This document shows, in pieces, positions 15,952-25,553 of a stretch of 35,412 nucleotides of DNA. The stretch spans positions 1 through 35,412 of the forward strand of contig NZ_JAELUI010000051.1 of the NCBI RefSeq assembly GCF_016429285.1. The letters run 5' to 3'. The stretch comes from Ralstonia sp. ASV6 (lineage in GTDB: Bacteria; Pseudomonadota; Gammaproteobacteria; Burkholderiales; Burkholderiaceae). Numbering within the stretch: the stretch's first letter is position 1; every line of letters starts with the position of its first letter. The notes below the pieces were generated by a model. It saw only the letters and a program-made list of their open reading frames with translations. It was not told the origin of the DNA and did not search any database. The translations under genes were made by a program, and so were the position numbers.

Positions 15952-17920
15952 CATGGCACGCGGGCCGTGGCCTCGCCCCGGCGAGGTGCTGCGGCTGTTG
16001 GCGCCCACGCCCGGCAGGCTGGAGGCCACCACCCGCATCGCCCTGATCTGCGCGCTGACGACGCTGGTTACGAGCATGTACGGCACGCCCTTTGCCGCCA
16101 TCTCGGCCTACGTGGTGTTCTTCATGATCCGCCCCGACCGAGTGACGAGCATCGTGCTTTCGATCGCCATGTTGCTGCTGGTGACGGTGGTGCTCGGGCT
16201 GATCATCGTCATCGCCATGTTTTGTATCGATGACCCGATGTGGCGCGTGATATGGATGGTCGCGCTGTCGGTGGGCTTGCTGTTTTTGACCTCGGCCAGC
16301 AAGCTCCGCCCGGTCGGGGCCATCCTGGCAATGATTGTCGGGTATGCGCTGGACGAACTCGGGATCGTGCCGGTGGGTGAACTGGCGACACGGGCGTTGC
16401 TCTATGCGTGGCTGATGGTGGCGATTCCGGTTGGGGTGGTCATCGTTGTGAACCTGCTGATGGGGCCCTCGCCACGCAAGCTGGCTTGCCAGGCGCTGGC
16501 CCGGCGCCTGCGCCTGGCCGCCGAACATCTGGGCGCACCGGGCGCAGACCGTACTGCGCTGACTGCGTGTCTGCGAGAAGGCAACCAGCAGATTGCCACG
16601 TGGTTGCGCCTGTCGAAGGTGGAGGGATCGACCTCGGCGGCCGACCTGGCGGCGCTGCATCAGGCGGTGGCGTCTACCACGGCCATCCTGATGGCGGTGG
16701 ATATGGCGGCGCGCGAACCGCAGGCACGCCTGCCTGTATCGGTTGCCGCGCCGGTCGCCGAAACACTGCTGGCCATGGCGGACATGCTTGAGCAGGGCGG
16801 CTATCCGGTCGACATCGAACTGGCCCTGCCTGCTGGCGTTACGCTGCCGCCGCTGGCGAGCGCCGTGATAACGGAGCTGCAATCCGCCATCGTCCGCTTT
16901 GCCGTTGTGGACAGCGAGCCCGCCGCAGAACCGGCAACACCAAAAGCACGTGGAGGCTTCTTACTGCCAGACGCACGCACCAACCCAGCCCACCTGCGCT
17001 ATGTCCTGAAGACCACCGCCGCGGCGATGTTCTGCTACCTGCTGTACATGCAGTTGGACTGGTCGGGCATTCACACCTGCTTCATCACGTGCTACGTGGT
17101 ATCGCTGAGCAGCGCGGCGGAGACGGTTGAAAAGCTGACGCTGCGCATCACCGGCTGTCTGGTCGGGGCGGCGCTGGGCATCGCGACCATCGTCTGGGTG
17201 CTGCCGGCCATGACGTCCATTACCGAACTGATGGTGCTGATGTTTGTGGGCATGTGGCTGGCGGCATGGGTGGCACAGGGATCGCCGCGGATTGCGTATG
17301 CGGGTTTCCAAATTGCCTTCGCGTTTCTGCTGTGTGTACTGCAGGGTGCGGCGCCCGCGTTCGACCTGACCATCGCGCGGGACCGCATCATCGGCATCCT
17401 GCTGGGCAATGTGGTGGTGTACCTCATGTTCACGCGGGTCTGGCCGGTGAGCATTGCCGGCCAGGCAGATGCAGCGTTGGCGGCACTGCTGCGCCAGTGG
17501 GAGACCGTCCTGCGTACAGCACGCGCCGGGCAAAGGCGGACGCTGGCGGCGCAGGCCATGTCACAGCACGGAGCGCTGGAAGCGAATGTTGCGCTGCTCC
17601 GCTACGAACCCGCCTGGGTGCGCCCCGCACCGGAATGGATTGCACAGCGCCGCCGTGCGCTGGTCGAGCTTGACGCACTCGAAGGTCCGTTGTTCCTGAT
17701 CGCCGAGCGCATCCCCGGTGATGCGCCCTCGCAAGCACGATTGCGCAGCGTGGCTGAGCGTGCCGGTATCAGCGAGTTTGCGATCGACACTGGAGCCATC
17801 ACCACACCCGATACCACGCGCGATGCGCTGTTGGCGCTGGCTGACGAGCGCCTGGCGAGTATCGCGCGGGAGACCCCTGATGCCGTATCGAAGGAGTTGC
17901 TGACGCATGCGCCAGCCTGA
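15932..17920 (+). CDS. FUSC-family inner-membrane transporter, MdtO-like
   Basis: This is the inner-membrane component of the efflux system, of the fusaric acid resistance / aromatic acid exporter family. It has 662 aa, with two hydrophobic blocks (about residues 35-180 and 355-500) separated by a soluble helical region. The second block includes the FUSC core (TTAAAMFCYLLYMQLDWSGIHTCFITCYVVSL...). A long soluble C-terminal domain follows. FUSC proteins work with an HlyD adaptor to expel aromatic or hydroxylated acids or antimicrobials; the substrate here is not determined. The gene overlaps its adaptor by 20 nt at the 5' end and the outer-membrane factor by 14 nt at the 3' end, so the system is translated as a tightly coupled unit. 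Confidence 0.92.
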   Translation: MALPAGDMARGPWPRPGEVLRLLAPTPGRLEATTRIALICALTTLVTSMYGTPFAAISAYVVFFMIRPDRVTSIVLSIAMLLLVTVVLGLIIVIAMFCIDDPMWRVIWMVALSVGLLFLTSASKLRPVGAILAMIVGYALDELGIVPVGELATRALLYAWLMVAIPVGVVIVVNLLMGPSPRKLACQALARRLRLAAEHLGAPGADRTALTACLREGNQQIATWLRLSKVEGSTSAADLAALHQAVASTTAILMAVDMAAREPQARLPVSVAAPVAETLLAMADMLEQGGYPVDIELALPAGVTLPPLASAVITELQSAIVRFAVVDSEPAAEPATPKARGGFLLPDARTNPAHLRYVLKTTAAAMFCYLLYMQLDWSGIHTCFITCYVVSLSSAAETVEKLTLRITGCLVGAALGIATIVWVLPAMTSITELMVLMFVGMWLAAWVAQGSPRIAYAGFQIAFAFLLCVLQGAAPAFDLTIARDRIIGILLGNVVVYLMFTRVWPVSIAGQADAALAALLRQWETVLRTARAGQRRTLAAQAMSQHGALEANVALLRYEPAWVRPAPEWIAQRRRALVELDALEGPLFLIAERIPGDAPSQARLRSVAERAGISEFAIDTGAITTPDTTRDALLALADERLASIARETPDAVSKELLTHAPA

Positions 17921-19463
17921 TCTGTTGGCCGTTTTCCTCAGCCTGGCCATTACCGTGACAGCCGGGTGTGCGACGTCTGCACTGGACATGGCGCCCGAGC
18001 GCCCCGACCGCCCATGGCAGCCGCGTACGACAGACACCGGCGAGATCGTCCCCGGTGCGCCAGCACTGCCCACGCCCTCAAACGAGGTCAAGGGCGGCTA
18101 CACATTGCCGGCCAATACTGCGGCGGCTGTGATCCCGCCGGTGGCCACGTTCGACGCCACGCACGCCTATGCGCTGCCCGAGCTGATCGACGTTGCCGAA
18201 TCGAACAATCAGTTGACGCGCGTTGCGTGGAACGATGCCCGCAATGCGGCGCTGGTGGCAGGCATGGCAAAGAGCGCCTATCTGCCGTATCTCTCCGCCA
18301 CGGCCATGGCCGGGTATCAGACAGGGCATGGTTCATCGTCGACGCTGCTTGGCACGGCTGGCACCGATACCACGGTGCATGGAACGGTGTCGGTGCTGTC
18401 ACTGCAATGGTTATTGTTCGACTTTGGTGGCCGCGCAGCGCGCCTGGATGCGGCCGAGCAACTCTCAGTTGCCGCCAACATCGGTTTCACGGCGGTGCAC
18501 CAGCAGGTCATCTATGACGTGACTGTCGCGTTCTACGCCTATGAAGCGGCGCGCGCCCGTGCCGCGACGGCCGCGCAAGGGCTGAACAACGCCGAGGCGA
18601 TTCTGGTGGCCGCCAAGGCACGCTACAAGCAGGGAATCGGCACGGTGGTCGAAGTCGCGCAGGCCACGCAGAACCGTGCGCAGGCCAACCTGGCGCAAGT
18701 CCAGGCGCAGGGGGCAGAGAGCGACCGGTATCTGGCGTTGCTTTCTGCGGTGGGCATCTCGCCACTGTCCAAGCCGAAGATTGCTGACTTGCCAATCCGC
18801 ACGCTCAACCCGGCGTTGCGCACGCCGGTCGACCAGATCGTCGCGGATGCCATCGCCCGGCGCCCCGATGTGCTGAGCGCCTACGCGGCGGAAAAGGCGA
18901 GCCAGTCGCGCATCCGGGCGGCGGAATCGGAGTTCATGCCCAAGGTGTTTGTCTCGGCTTCCACGTCGTACAACGCTGGACGCGCAGCTGTCACGGCCAT
19001 CCCGCCGGTTGGCCAGCAGGCACCGACGGTCAACCTCAATGGCAGTCGCTATGGCGTTGGTGCGTTCGTGGGCGTGACCATTCCGCTGTATGACGGCGGT
19101 TTGCGTTCAGCCGTGCTGGCACAGGCGCGCAACGATGCCGAAAGCACCTCGGCCAAGCGCGTGCGCACGACGCAGGAGGCCGTGCGCCAGATCGTTGCCG
19201 GACAAAACACGCTGCAGACCAGCCTCGCCTCGCATGAAGCCGCACAGGCACTGGTGGCGGCGGCCCAGACGACGTACGACGCCGCACTGGCTGCGTATCG
19301 CCACGGCGTTGGGGCGATCACGGACGTACTGCTGGCGCAGAACCAGTTGCTGCTGGCCAAGAACGCCTACGTCGACAGCTACAGCGGTGCGCGTACCGCC
19401 GCGGCTACGCTGGCACTCGCCACCGGCGCGATCGGCGCAACGCAGGACACGGCGCCGCGCTGA
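17907..19463 (+). CDS. TolC-like outer membrane efflux lipoprotein, MdtP-like
   Basis: This outer-membrane channel of the NodT/CusC type completes the tripartite pump. The signal peptide ends in a lipobox (VTAGC), and the mature N-terminus is Pro-rich as in many OMF lipoproteins. Two OEP repeats are visible: one from about residue 100 (LPELIDVAESNNQLTRVAWNDARNAALVAG) and a second near residue 310 (RRPDVLSAYAAEKASQSRIRAAESEFMPKVFV). The C-terminus carries the typical YDAALAAYRHGVGAITDVLLAQNQLLLAKNAYVD segment. AAGGAG lies 10 nt before the ATG at 17907. Product 518 aa. It is the last gene of the efflux operon and is convergent with uvrA, with 36 nt between the stop codons. Confidence 0.93.
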   Translation: MRQPDLLAVFLSLAITVTAGCATSALDMAPERPDRPWQPRTTDTGEIVPGAPALPTPSNEVKGGYTLPANTAAAVIPPVATFDATHAYALPELIDVAESNNQLTRVAWNDARNAALVAGMAKSAYLPYLSATAMAGYQTGHGSSSTLLGTAGTDTTVHGTVSVLSLQWLLFDFGGRAARLDAAEQLSVAANIGFTAVHQQVIYDVTVAFYAYEAARARAATAAQGLNNAEAILVAAKARYKQGIGTVVEVAQATQNRAQANLAQVQAQGAESDRYLALLSAVGISPLSKPKIADLPIRTLNPALRTPVDQIVADAIARRPDVLSAYAAEKASQSRIRAAESEFMPKVFVSASTSYNAGRAAVTAIPPVGQQAPTVNLNGSRYGVGAFVGVTIPLYDGGLRSAVLAQARNDAESTSAKRVRTTQEAVRQIVAGQNTLQTSLASHEAAQALVAAAQTTYDAALAAYRHGVGAITDVLLAQNQLLLAKNAYVDSYSGARTAAATLALATGAIGATQDTAPR

Positions 19464-19499
19464 CGGCCTCCATTGCACGGAGACCGTCATGCGCATGCG

Positions 19500-22400
19500 T
19501 TACACCGTCTCGCCCGTCTTGCGCTGATCGACCCGCTTCCCGCGCGCCAACACCGGCACAAGCGCAGCCCCGGTATGGCTGGCCTTGACCTGCGCCAGTG
19601 CCTCCGGCCCGCATGCGGCAACGATGGTGCCACCTTCATCGCCGCCCTCGGGACCAAGATCCAGAATCCAGTCAGCCTCGGCAATCACGTCGAGGTCGTG
19701 CTCGATCACGATCACGCTATGGCCGCCATCCGCCAGGCGATGCAGCACGCGGATCAGCTTGGCTACGTCGGCCATGTGCAGGCCCACGGTGGGCTCGTCC
19801 AGCACGTACAGTGTGTGCGGCGCCTTCTGGCCACGACGGGTAACGTCGTCGCGCACCTTGGACAGCTCGGTGACCAGCTTGATGCGCTGCGCCTCGCCGC
19901 CCGACAGCGTGGGCGACGGCTGGCCGAGCGTCAGGTAACCCAGGCCAACGTCCTTCATCAACTGCAGCGGGTGGGCGATGCTGTTCATCGCGCTGAAGAA
20001 CTCCACCGCCTCGTCGATCTCCATGGTCAGCACATCGCCGATGTTCTTGCCGCGCCAGGTGACGGCAAGCGTTTCTGCGTTGAAGCGCTGGCCGTGGCAC
20101 ACGTCGCACGGCACCTTCACATCGGGCAGGAAGCTCATGGCGATGGTGCGCACGCCCTGGCCCTCGCAGGCAGGGCAGCGGCCATCGCCGGTGTTGAACG
20201 AGAAGCGTGAGGCGGTGTAACCGCGTGCACGGGCTTCCAGCGTGTCGGCAAAGAGCTTGCGGATGGTGTCCCACACGCCAATGTACGTGGCCGGGCACGA
20301 GCGCGGGGTCTTGCCGATCGGGGTCTGGTCGACTTCCAGCACGCGGTCGATGGCTTCCCAGCCAGTCACGCCGTCGCAGCCATGCCAGTCGTGTTTGACG
20401 TCAAGCTTGCGCGGTGCCTTGGCATCTGGCACCTCAGCCTGCGCCGCCTTGCGCGCACGCCGAGTGGCAGGCGAAGACAGCACGGAACGGCCCACCGCAT
20501 CCAGCAGGTTGGTCATGAGCACGTCGCGCGCCAGTGTCGATTTGCCCGAACCGGAGACGCCCGTAATCGCCACCAGGCGTGACAGCGGCATCGTGGCTGT
20601 GACATTGCGCAGGTTGTGCAGCTTGGCACCGTGCACCGTCAGCCATGGCTCGGGCACGGCCTGCGTGCCTGCGCGCGGCGCCGTCACTTCACGGCGCGGC
20701 TGCAGCGGGTGCTCAATCGGCTGGGCCAGGAAGCGGCCGGTCAACGAATCCGGCTGCGACGCCAGATCCTGCACCCCGCCTTGCGCCACCAGCGTGCCGC
20801 CACGCTTACCGGCACCGGGGCCGATGTCGATGATGTGGTCGGCGCGGCGGATGGTGTCTTCATCGTGTTCCACCACGACCAGCGTGTTGCCCTTGTCGCC
20901 CAGCTTGCGCAGGGCATCCAGCAGGATCTGGTTGTCACGCGGATGCAGACCGATGGTCGGCTCGTCCAGCACGTAGCACACGCCCTGCAGATTGCTGCCG
21001 AGCTGCGCTGCCAGCCGGATGCGCTGCGCCTCACCGCCGGACAGGCTGGGCGCGGCGCGGTCCAGGCTCAGATAACCCAGGCCGACTTCTTCCAGGAACG
21101 ACAGACGGCTGTGGATCTCGGCCACCACGTCACGCGCGATGTCAGCTTCGCGGCCCGCGAGGTCCAGCCCTTCGATCCAGCGGCGCGTCTGGCTCACGGT
21201 CCATTGCGCAATGTCAACGATGGGCTTGTCGGAGAACGTCACCGCGCGTGCCGTCGGGTTCAGGCGCGTGCCGTGGCAATCGGGGCAGGGCAGGTCGGTC
21301 ATGCCATCCGGGTCCACTTCTTCCGAAGGCAGCGTCTGCTCGCGGCCACGGTCATCGCCGCCGAGTATCGTGTCGTCAAATGCGGCACGCTGCTCACGCG
21401 TGAGCGCCAGGCCGGTGCCAACGCAGCTCGGGCACCATCCGTGCTTGCTGTTGTAAGAGAACATGCGCGGGTCCAGCTCAGGGTAGCTGGTGCCGCAGGT
21501 CGAGCACGCACGCTTGGTGGAAAACACCTTTACGTTGCCCACGTGTGCCGTGCCGCCATTGCTCATGGCGTTCTGCAAGCCATCGAGCGGCGCAAGCACG
21601 TGCATGATGCCCTTGCCGTACTCCAGCGCCTGCTCCATCAACGTGCGCAGCGCGGCTTCGTTTTCCGGGGAGACAACGATGTCGCCCACCGGCAGCTCCA
21701 GCGTGTGTTCGCGGAAGCGGTCCAGGCGGGGCCACGGATCAACGGTCAGGAATTCGCCATCAACACGCAGGTGCGTATAGCCGCGCGCCTTGGCCCATTT
21801 AGCGAGATCGGTGTACACACCCTTGCGGTTCACCACCAGCGGGGCGAGCAGCCCAATATGCTCGCCACGGTGGTCGCGCATGAGCTGGGCAAAGATGGCC
21901 TCAGGGCTCTGCGCCGACACGGGCGTGCCGTCGTGGATACAGTGCTGTACCCCCAGCTTCACATACAGCAAGCGCAGGAAGTGCCAGACCTCGGAGGTCG
22001 TGGCCACCGTGCTCTTGCGGCCGCCGCGCGACAGGCGCTGCTCGATCGCCACTGTGGGCGGAATGCCATACACCGCATCCACCTCCGGCCGGCCCGCCGG
22101 TTGCACGATTGAACGCGCATAGGCGTTGAGCGATTCGAGATAGCGACGCTGCCCTTCGTGGAACAGGATGTCGAACGCCAGCGTCGATTTGCCCGAACCG
22201 GACACCCCCGTGACGACGTTGAACTTGCCGTGCGGGATGTCGACGTTCATCGCCTTCAGGTTGTGCTCGTGTGCATTGACGATGCGGACCACGTTCTCAC
22301 CCTGGACTTCCACCACGGCGGCGCGCTGTGCGCGGCGTGCAGCCAGTGCGCTCTGCAGCGGCACGCCATCGTCCGCCGCTTGGGGCTGTCCGATGTTTGC

Positions 22401-25337
22401 CTCGTACAGCTTGAGCGCGGCACCCGTATGCGATGCGGCGCAGGCCTTCACCTGCTCGGTCGTGCCCGCACATACCAGCAAGCCACCCGCGTCACCGCCC
22501 TCGGGGCCGAGGTCAATGATCCAATCGGCGGCGCGGATCACGTCCAGGTTGTGCTCGATCACGATCAGCGAATGCCCGGCATCGAGCAGCTTGCCGAACG
22601 CGCGCATCAACTTGGCGATGTCGTCAAAGTGCAGGCCGGTGGTCGGCTCGTCGAACATGAACAGGCGGCCGGCGTTGGCAGGCACATCCTGCTTGACGCG
22701 CTTGCGGGCTGCCGCCTGGGCAGCCTGAGCCGCTTCGGCCAGGAAACCGGCCAGTTTCAGGCGCTGGGCTTCACCGCCGGACAGCGTCGGCACCGGCTGG
22801 CCCAGTTTTACGTATTCCAGCCCCACGTCGACAATGGGCTGCAGCACACGCAGCACGTCGGCGTCGTTGGCAAATACGCTGGCAGCTTCGCTCACCGTCA
22901 GCTCCAGCACATCGGCAACTGACAGCTTGTGCGCGCCGCGCTCAAGCTTCACCTCGAGGATTTCCGCGCGATAGCGCGTGCCGTCGCAATCCGGGCAGCG
23001 CAGGTAGATGTCGCTGAGGAACTGCATCTCGACGTGCTCGAAGCCTGAGCCACCGCAGGTCGGGCAACGTCCGTCGCCGGAGTTGAAGCTGAATGTGCCG
23101 GCCGTGTAGCCGCGCTGCAGTGCCATTGGCACCTTGGCAAACAGCTTGCGGATCTCATCAAACGCACCCACGTAGCTGGCCGGATTCGAGCGCGCGGTCT
23201 TGCCGATGGGCGATTGGTCAACAAAGACCACATCGCTAATCTGATCGGCGCCGCGCAGTGCGCGAAACGCGCCAGGCGATTCCGTTGCCTTGCCGAAATG
23301 CCGCGCCAGGGCAGGGTGGAGCACGTCCTGAATCAGCGTCGACTTGCCGGAGCCGGATACGCCCGTCACGCACACCAAGCGTTGCAACGGCACTTCGATC
23401 GTCACGTCTTGCAGGTTGTGCTGGCTCGCGCCTTCCAGCACGAGACGCGGCGCACCGTTGATGGGTCGTGCCTGCCAATCGGTAGCATTGGCCACGCGGC
23501 GCTGGCCGGACAGGTAAGCGCCGGTAAGCGTGTCCGCCTTGCGGATCGCCGCCGGTGTGCCGTCGAAGACGATGGTGCCGCCGCGCTCGCCAGGGCCGGG
23601 GCCCATGTCGATCAGGCGATCGGCGGCCAGCATCACGGACGGATCGTGCTCCACCACCACCAGCGTGTTGCCTGCATCACGCAGCCGTTTCATGGCTTCA
23701 ACAATGCGATCCAGATCGCGCGGGTGCAGACCGATACTCGGCTCGTCAAGCACGAATAGCGTGTTGACGAGCGACGTGCCGAGCGCGGTGGTCAGGTTGA
23801 TCCGCTGTACCTCGCCGCCGGAAAGCGTTCGGCTCTGACGATCCAGCGTCAGGTAGCCGATCCCCACGTCGCACAGATAGGCCAGGCGCGTGCGCACCTC
23901 ATCCAGCAGCAGCTTGAGCGCATCATCGAGCAGCACGGAGGGCAGCGTCAGTTCATCGAAGAAACGGCGGATGCGCGCGATCGGCAGCAACATCACGTCG
24001 TGCACGGTCAGGCCGGGCAGGGCTTCAAGCTGGGCGCGGCTCCACGCGACGCCGTGCGGCATAAAGCGGTGTTCAGGCGCCAGCACGGCGTCGGCGTTTT
24101 CCTTGCTGCCGAGGCGCCATTGCATGGATTCGGTTTTCAGGCGCGCGCCGCCGCAGGTCTCGCACGTTGTATAGCTACGGTACTTGGAGAGCAGCACGCG
24201 AATATGCATCTTGTACGCCTTCGACTCCAGATAGTCGAAGAAGCGGCGCACGCCGTACCACTGCTTGTTCCAGCCACCGCGCTTGAACGTCGGATCGCCG
24301 TTGATAACCCAGTTGCGTTGCGCTTCGGTCAGTTCCGCCCACGGCGTGTCGCGCGGGATATCGGCGGCGGCCGAGTAACGCATCAGATCGTCCTGGCACT
24401 CCTTCCAGGCCGGAGTCTGCATCGGCTTGATGGCGCCTTCACGCAGTGTCTTGCGCTCGTCCGGAATCACCAGACCCAGATCGACGCCGATCACGCGGCC
24501 AAAGCCACGGCACGTATCGCACGCGCCATAAGCCGAGTTGAACGAGAATAGCGCGGGTTGCGGGTCAGCGTAGCGCAGGTCGCTCTCGGGGCAGTGCAGG
24601 CCGGTGGAAAAGCGCCAGACTTCGGGCTCCGCAGCCTCATCTGCGGGCAGCACATACACGCTGACGCGCCCGCCACCGCGCTTGAGCGACGACTCAATGG
24701 CCTCCAGCGCGCGGGCACGTTCGGTGCCCTGCAGGCGGAAACGGTCTGCCACCACGTCGAGCAACTTGCGCTCGCCGCTCACGCGTTCAGCCTGCACACG
24801 CGTATAGCCGCTGACAGACAGCCACTGCGCGACTTCTTCCGCGCTCGTATTGGCCGGCAGCTCCACCGGAAAGGTCACCACCAGGCGCGGATCTGCCTCG
24901 CGCGTGCGTGCCAGCAGTTCGTTGTAGATGGTCTCTGGCGTGTCATGGCGCACCGGCAGGGCGGTATCGCGATCGAACAACTGGGCCGCGCGCGCAAACA
25001 GCAGCTTGAGGTGATCGTTCAGCTCCGTCATCGTGCCAACCGTGGAGCGCGAGCTGCGCACCGGATTGGTCTGGTCGATGGCGATGGCCGGCGGCACGCC
25101 TTCCACATGGTCGACCTGCGGGCGGTCCATGCGGTCCAGGAACTGGCGCGCGTAGGCGCTGAACGTCTCGACGTAGCGGCGCTGGCCCTCGGCATAGAGG
25201 GTGTCGAATACCAGACTCGACTTGCCTGACCCGGACGGGCCGGTCACCACGGTCATCTCGCCCGTGCGCAGGTCCAGATCGAGGTTCTTGAGGTTGTGCT
25301 GACGGGCTCCGCGCAGGCGAATAACACCGGAAGACAT
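19500..25337 (-). CDS. uvrA: Tandem (double-length) UvrA excinuclease subunit with four ABC ATPase units
   Basis: UvrA is the damage-recognition ATPase of nucleotide excision repair and normally has two ABC units in about 940-970 residues. This 1945-residue protein carries two complete UvrA copies in one chain. Walker A motifs lie at residues 33-40, 659-666, 1044-1051 and 1593-1600. ABC signatures (LSGGE) are at 505, 852, 1432 and 1811, with matching LDEP/FDEP Walker B segments. The zinc-module Cys pairs are kept in each half (for example CETCGG near 392, CPTCGG near 758, CPSC near 1302, CPACEG near 1721). A joint near residue 1000 (Ala/Arg-rich) links the copies. The start has AAGGA 8 nt upstream. 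No frameshift or lost motif is seen, so it should be active, probably as an intramolecular UvrA dimer. A normal uvrA may exist elsewhere in the genome. Confidence 0.95.
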   Translation of the reverse strand: MSSGVIRLRGARQHNLKNLDLDLRTGEMTVVTGPSGSGKSSLVFDTLYAEGQRRYVETFSAYARQFLDRMDRPQVDHVEGVPPAIAIDQTNPVRSSRSTVGTMTELNDHLKLLFARAAQLFDRDTALPVRHDTPETIYNELLARTREADPRLVVTFPVELPANTSAEEVAQWLSVSGYTRVQAERVSGERKLLDVVADRFRLQGTERARALEAIESSLKRGGGRVSVYVLPADEAAEPEVWRFSTGLHCPESDLRYADPQPALFSFNSAYGACDTCRGFGRVIGVDLGLVIPDERKTLREGAIKPMQTPAWKECQDDLMRYSAAADIPRDTPWAELTEAQRNWVINGDPTFKRGGWNKQWYGVRRFFDYLESKAYKMHIRVLLSKYRSYTTCETCGGARLKTESMQWRLGSKENADAVLAPEHRFMPHGVAWSRAQLEALPGLTVHDVMLLPIARIRRFFDELTLPSVLLDDALKLLLDEVRTRLAYLCDVGIGYLTLDRQSRTLSGGEVQRINLTTALGTSLVNTLFVLDEPSIGLHPRDLDRIVEAMKRLRDAGNTLVVVEHDPSVMLAADRLIDMGPGPGERGGTIVFDGTPAAIRKADTLTGAYLSGQRRVANATDWQARPINGAPRLVLEGASQHNLQDVTIEVPLQRLVCVTGVSGSGKSTLIQDVLHPALARHFGKATESPGAFRALRGADQISDVVFVDQSPIGKTARSNPASYVGAFDEIRKLFAKVPMALQRGYTAGTFSFNSGDGRCPTCGGSGFEHVEMQFLSDIYLRCPDCDGTRYRAEILEVKLERGAHKLSVADVLELTVSEAASVFANDADVLRVLQPIVDVGLEYVKLGQPVPTLSGGEAQRLKLAGFLAEAAQAAQAAARKRVKQDVPANAGRLFMFDEPTTGLHFDDIAKLMRAFGKLLDAGHSLIVIEHNLDVIRAADWIIDLGPEGGDAGGLLVCAGTTEQVKACAASHTGAALKLYEANIGQPQAADDGVPLQSALAARRAQRAAVVEVQGENVVRIVNAHEHNLKAMNVDIPHGKFNVVTGVSGSGKSTLAFDILFHEGQRRYLESLNAYARSIVQPAGRPEVDAVYGIPPTVAIEQRLSRGGRKSTVATTSEVWHFLRLLYVKLGVQHCIHDGTPVSAQSPEAIFAQLMRDHRGEHIGLLAPLVVNRKGVYTDLAKWAKARGYTHLRVDGEFLTVDPWPRLDRFREHTLELPVGDIVVSPENEAALRTLMEQALEYGKGIMHVLAPLDGLQNAMSNGGTAHVGNVKVFSTKRACSTCGTSYPELDPRMFSYNSKHGWCPSCVGTGLALTREQRAAFDDTILGGDDRGREQTLPSEEVDPDGMTDLPCPDCHGTRLNPTARAVTFSDKPIVDIAQWTVSQTRRWIEGLDLAGREADIARDVVAEIHSRLSFLEEVGLGYLSLDRAAPSLSGGEAQRIRLAAQLGSNLQGVCYVLDEPTIGLHPRDNQILLDALRKLGDKGNTLVVVEHDEDTIRRADHIIDIGPGAGKRGGTLVAQGGVQDLASQPDSLTGRFLAQPIEHPLQPRREVTAPRAGTQAVPEPWLTVHGAKLHNLRNVTATMPLSRLVAITGVSGSGKSTLARDVLMTNLLDAVGRSVLSSPATRRARKAAQAEVPDAKAPRKLDVKHDWHGCDGVTGWEAIDRVLEVDQTPIGKTPRSCPATYIGVWDTIRKLFADTLEARARGYTASRFSFNTGDGRCPACEGQGVRTIAMSFLPDVKVPCDVCHGQRFNAETLAVTWRGKNIGDVLTMEIDEAVEFFSAMNSIAHPLQLMKDVGLGYLTLGQPSPTLSGGEAQRIKLVTELSKVRDDVTRRGQKAPHTLYVLDEPTVGLHMADVAKLIRVLHRLADGGHSVIVIEHDLDVIAEADWILDLGPEGGDEGGTIVAACGPEALAQVKASHTGAALVPVLARGKRVDQRKTGETV

Positions 25338-25429
25338 GAGGGTGTTCCTTGGAAAACGTGAGGAGTGCCGGCACAGCTGGCCAGATTGGCGCCGGTCGGC
25401 AATCAGAATTCGGGCCGTAAACTGTAGCG

Positions 25430-25443
25430 GATTCTTAAGAATC
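25430..25443. promoter_or_regulatory. Perfect 14-bp palindrome upstream of uvrA
   Basis: GATTCTTAAGAATC is its own reverse complement and lies 93 nt before the uvrA start, in an intergenic region of 216 nt. It would fit an operator or the spacer of a promoter; no match to a LexA box (CTGT-N8-ACAG) was found. A second imperfect repeat, GTTAC...TCGCG GG CGCGA...GTAAC, lies at 25455-25480. Confidence 0.4.
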
Positions 25444-25487
25444 GGTTCACTTACGTTACGAGTCGCGGGCGCGAGAGTAACGCAAGG

Positions 25488-25511
25488 CTCCTGACAACGT
25501 TTTGTCAGGAG
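25488..25511 (-). terminator. Hairpin after the amidotransferase gene
   Basis: Perfect 9-bp stem CTCCTGACA (25488-25496) and TGTCAGGAG (25503-25511) with a 6-nt loop, 43 nt past the stop of the minus-strand amidotransferase gene. The T-run on either side is weak, so it is a probable but not certain terminator that separates that gene from uvrA. Confidence 0.45.
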
Positions 25512-25553
25512 GTTTCAGTGGGGAGGGAGAGATTGCAGGCCGGCGGCGTCTGA

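Noticed and set aside
20242-24551. Several long plus-strand open frames opposite uvrA (up to about 500 codons)
   Set aside because: They are shadows of the GC-rich uvrA gene; they lack ribosome sites and recognisable domains, and uvrA shows all family motifs in the opposite frame.
25420-25445. LexA (SOS) box before uvrA
   Set aside because: A CTGT is present at about 25,422 but the expected ACAG at the right spacing is missing.
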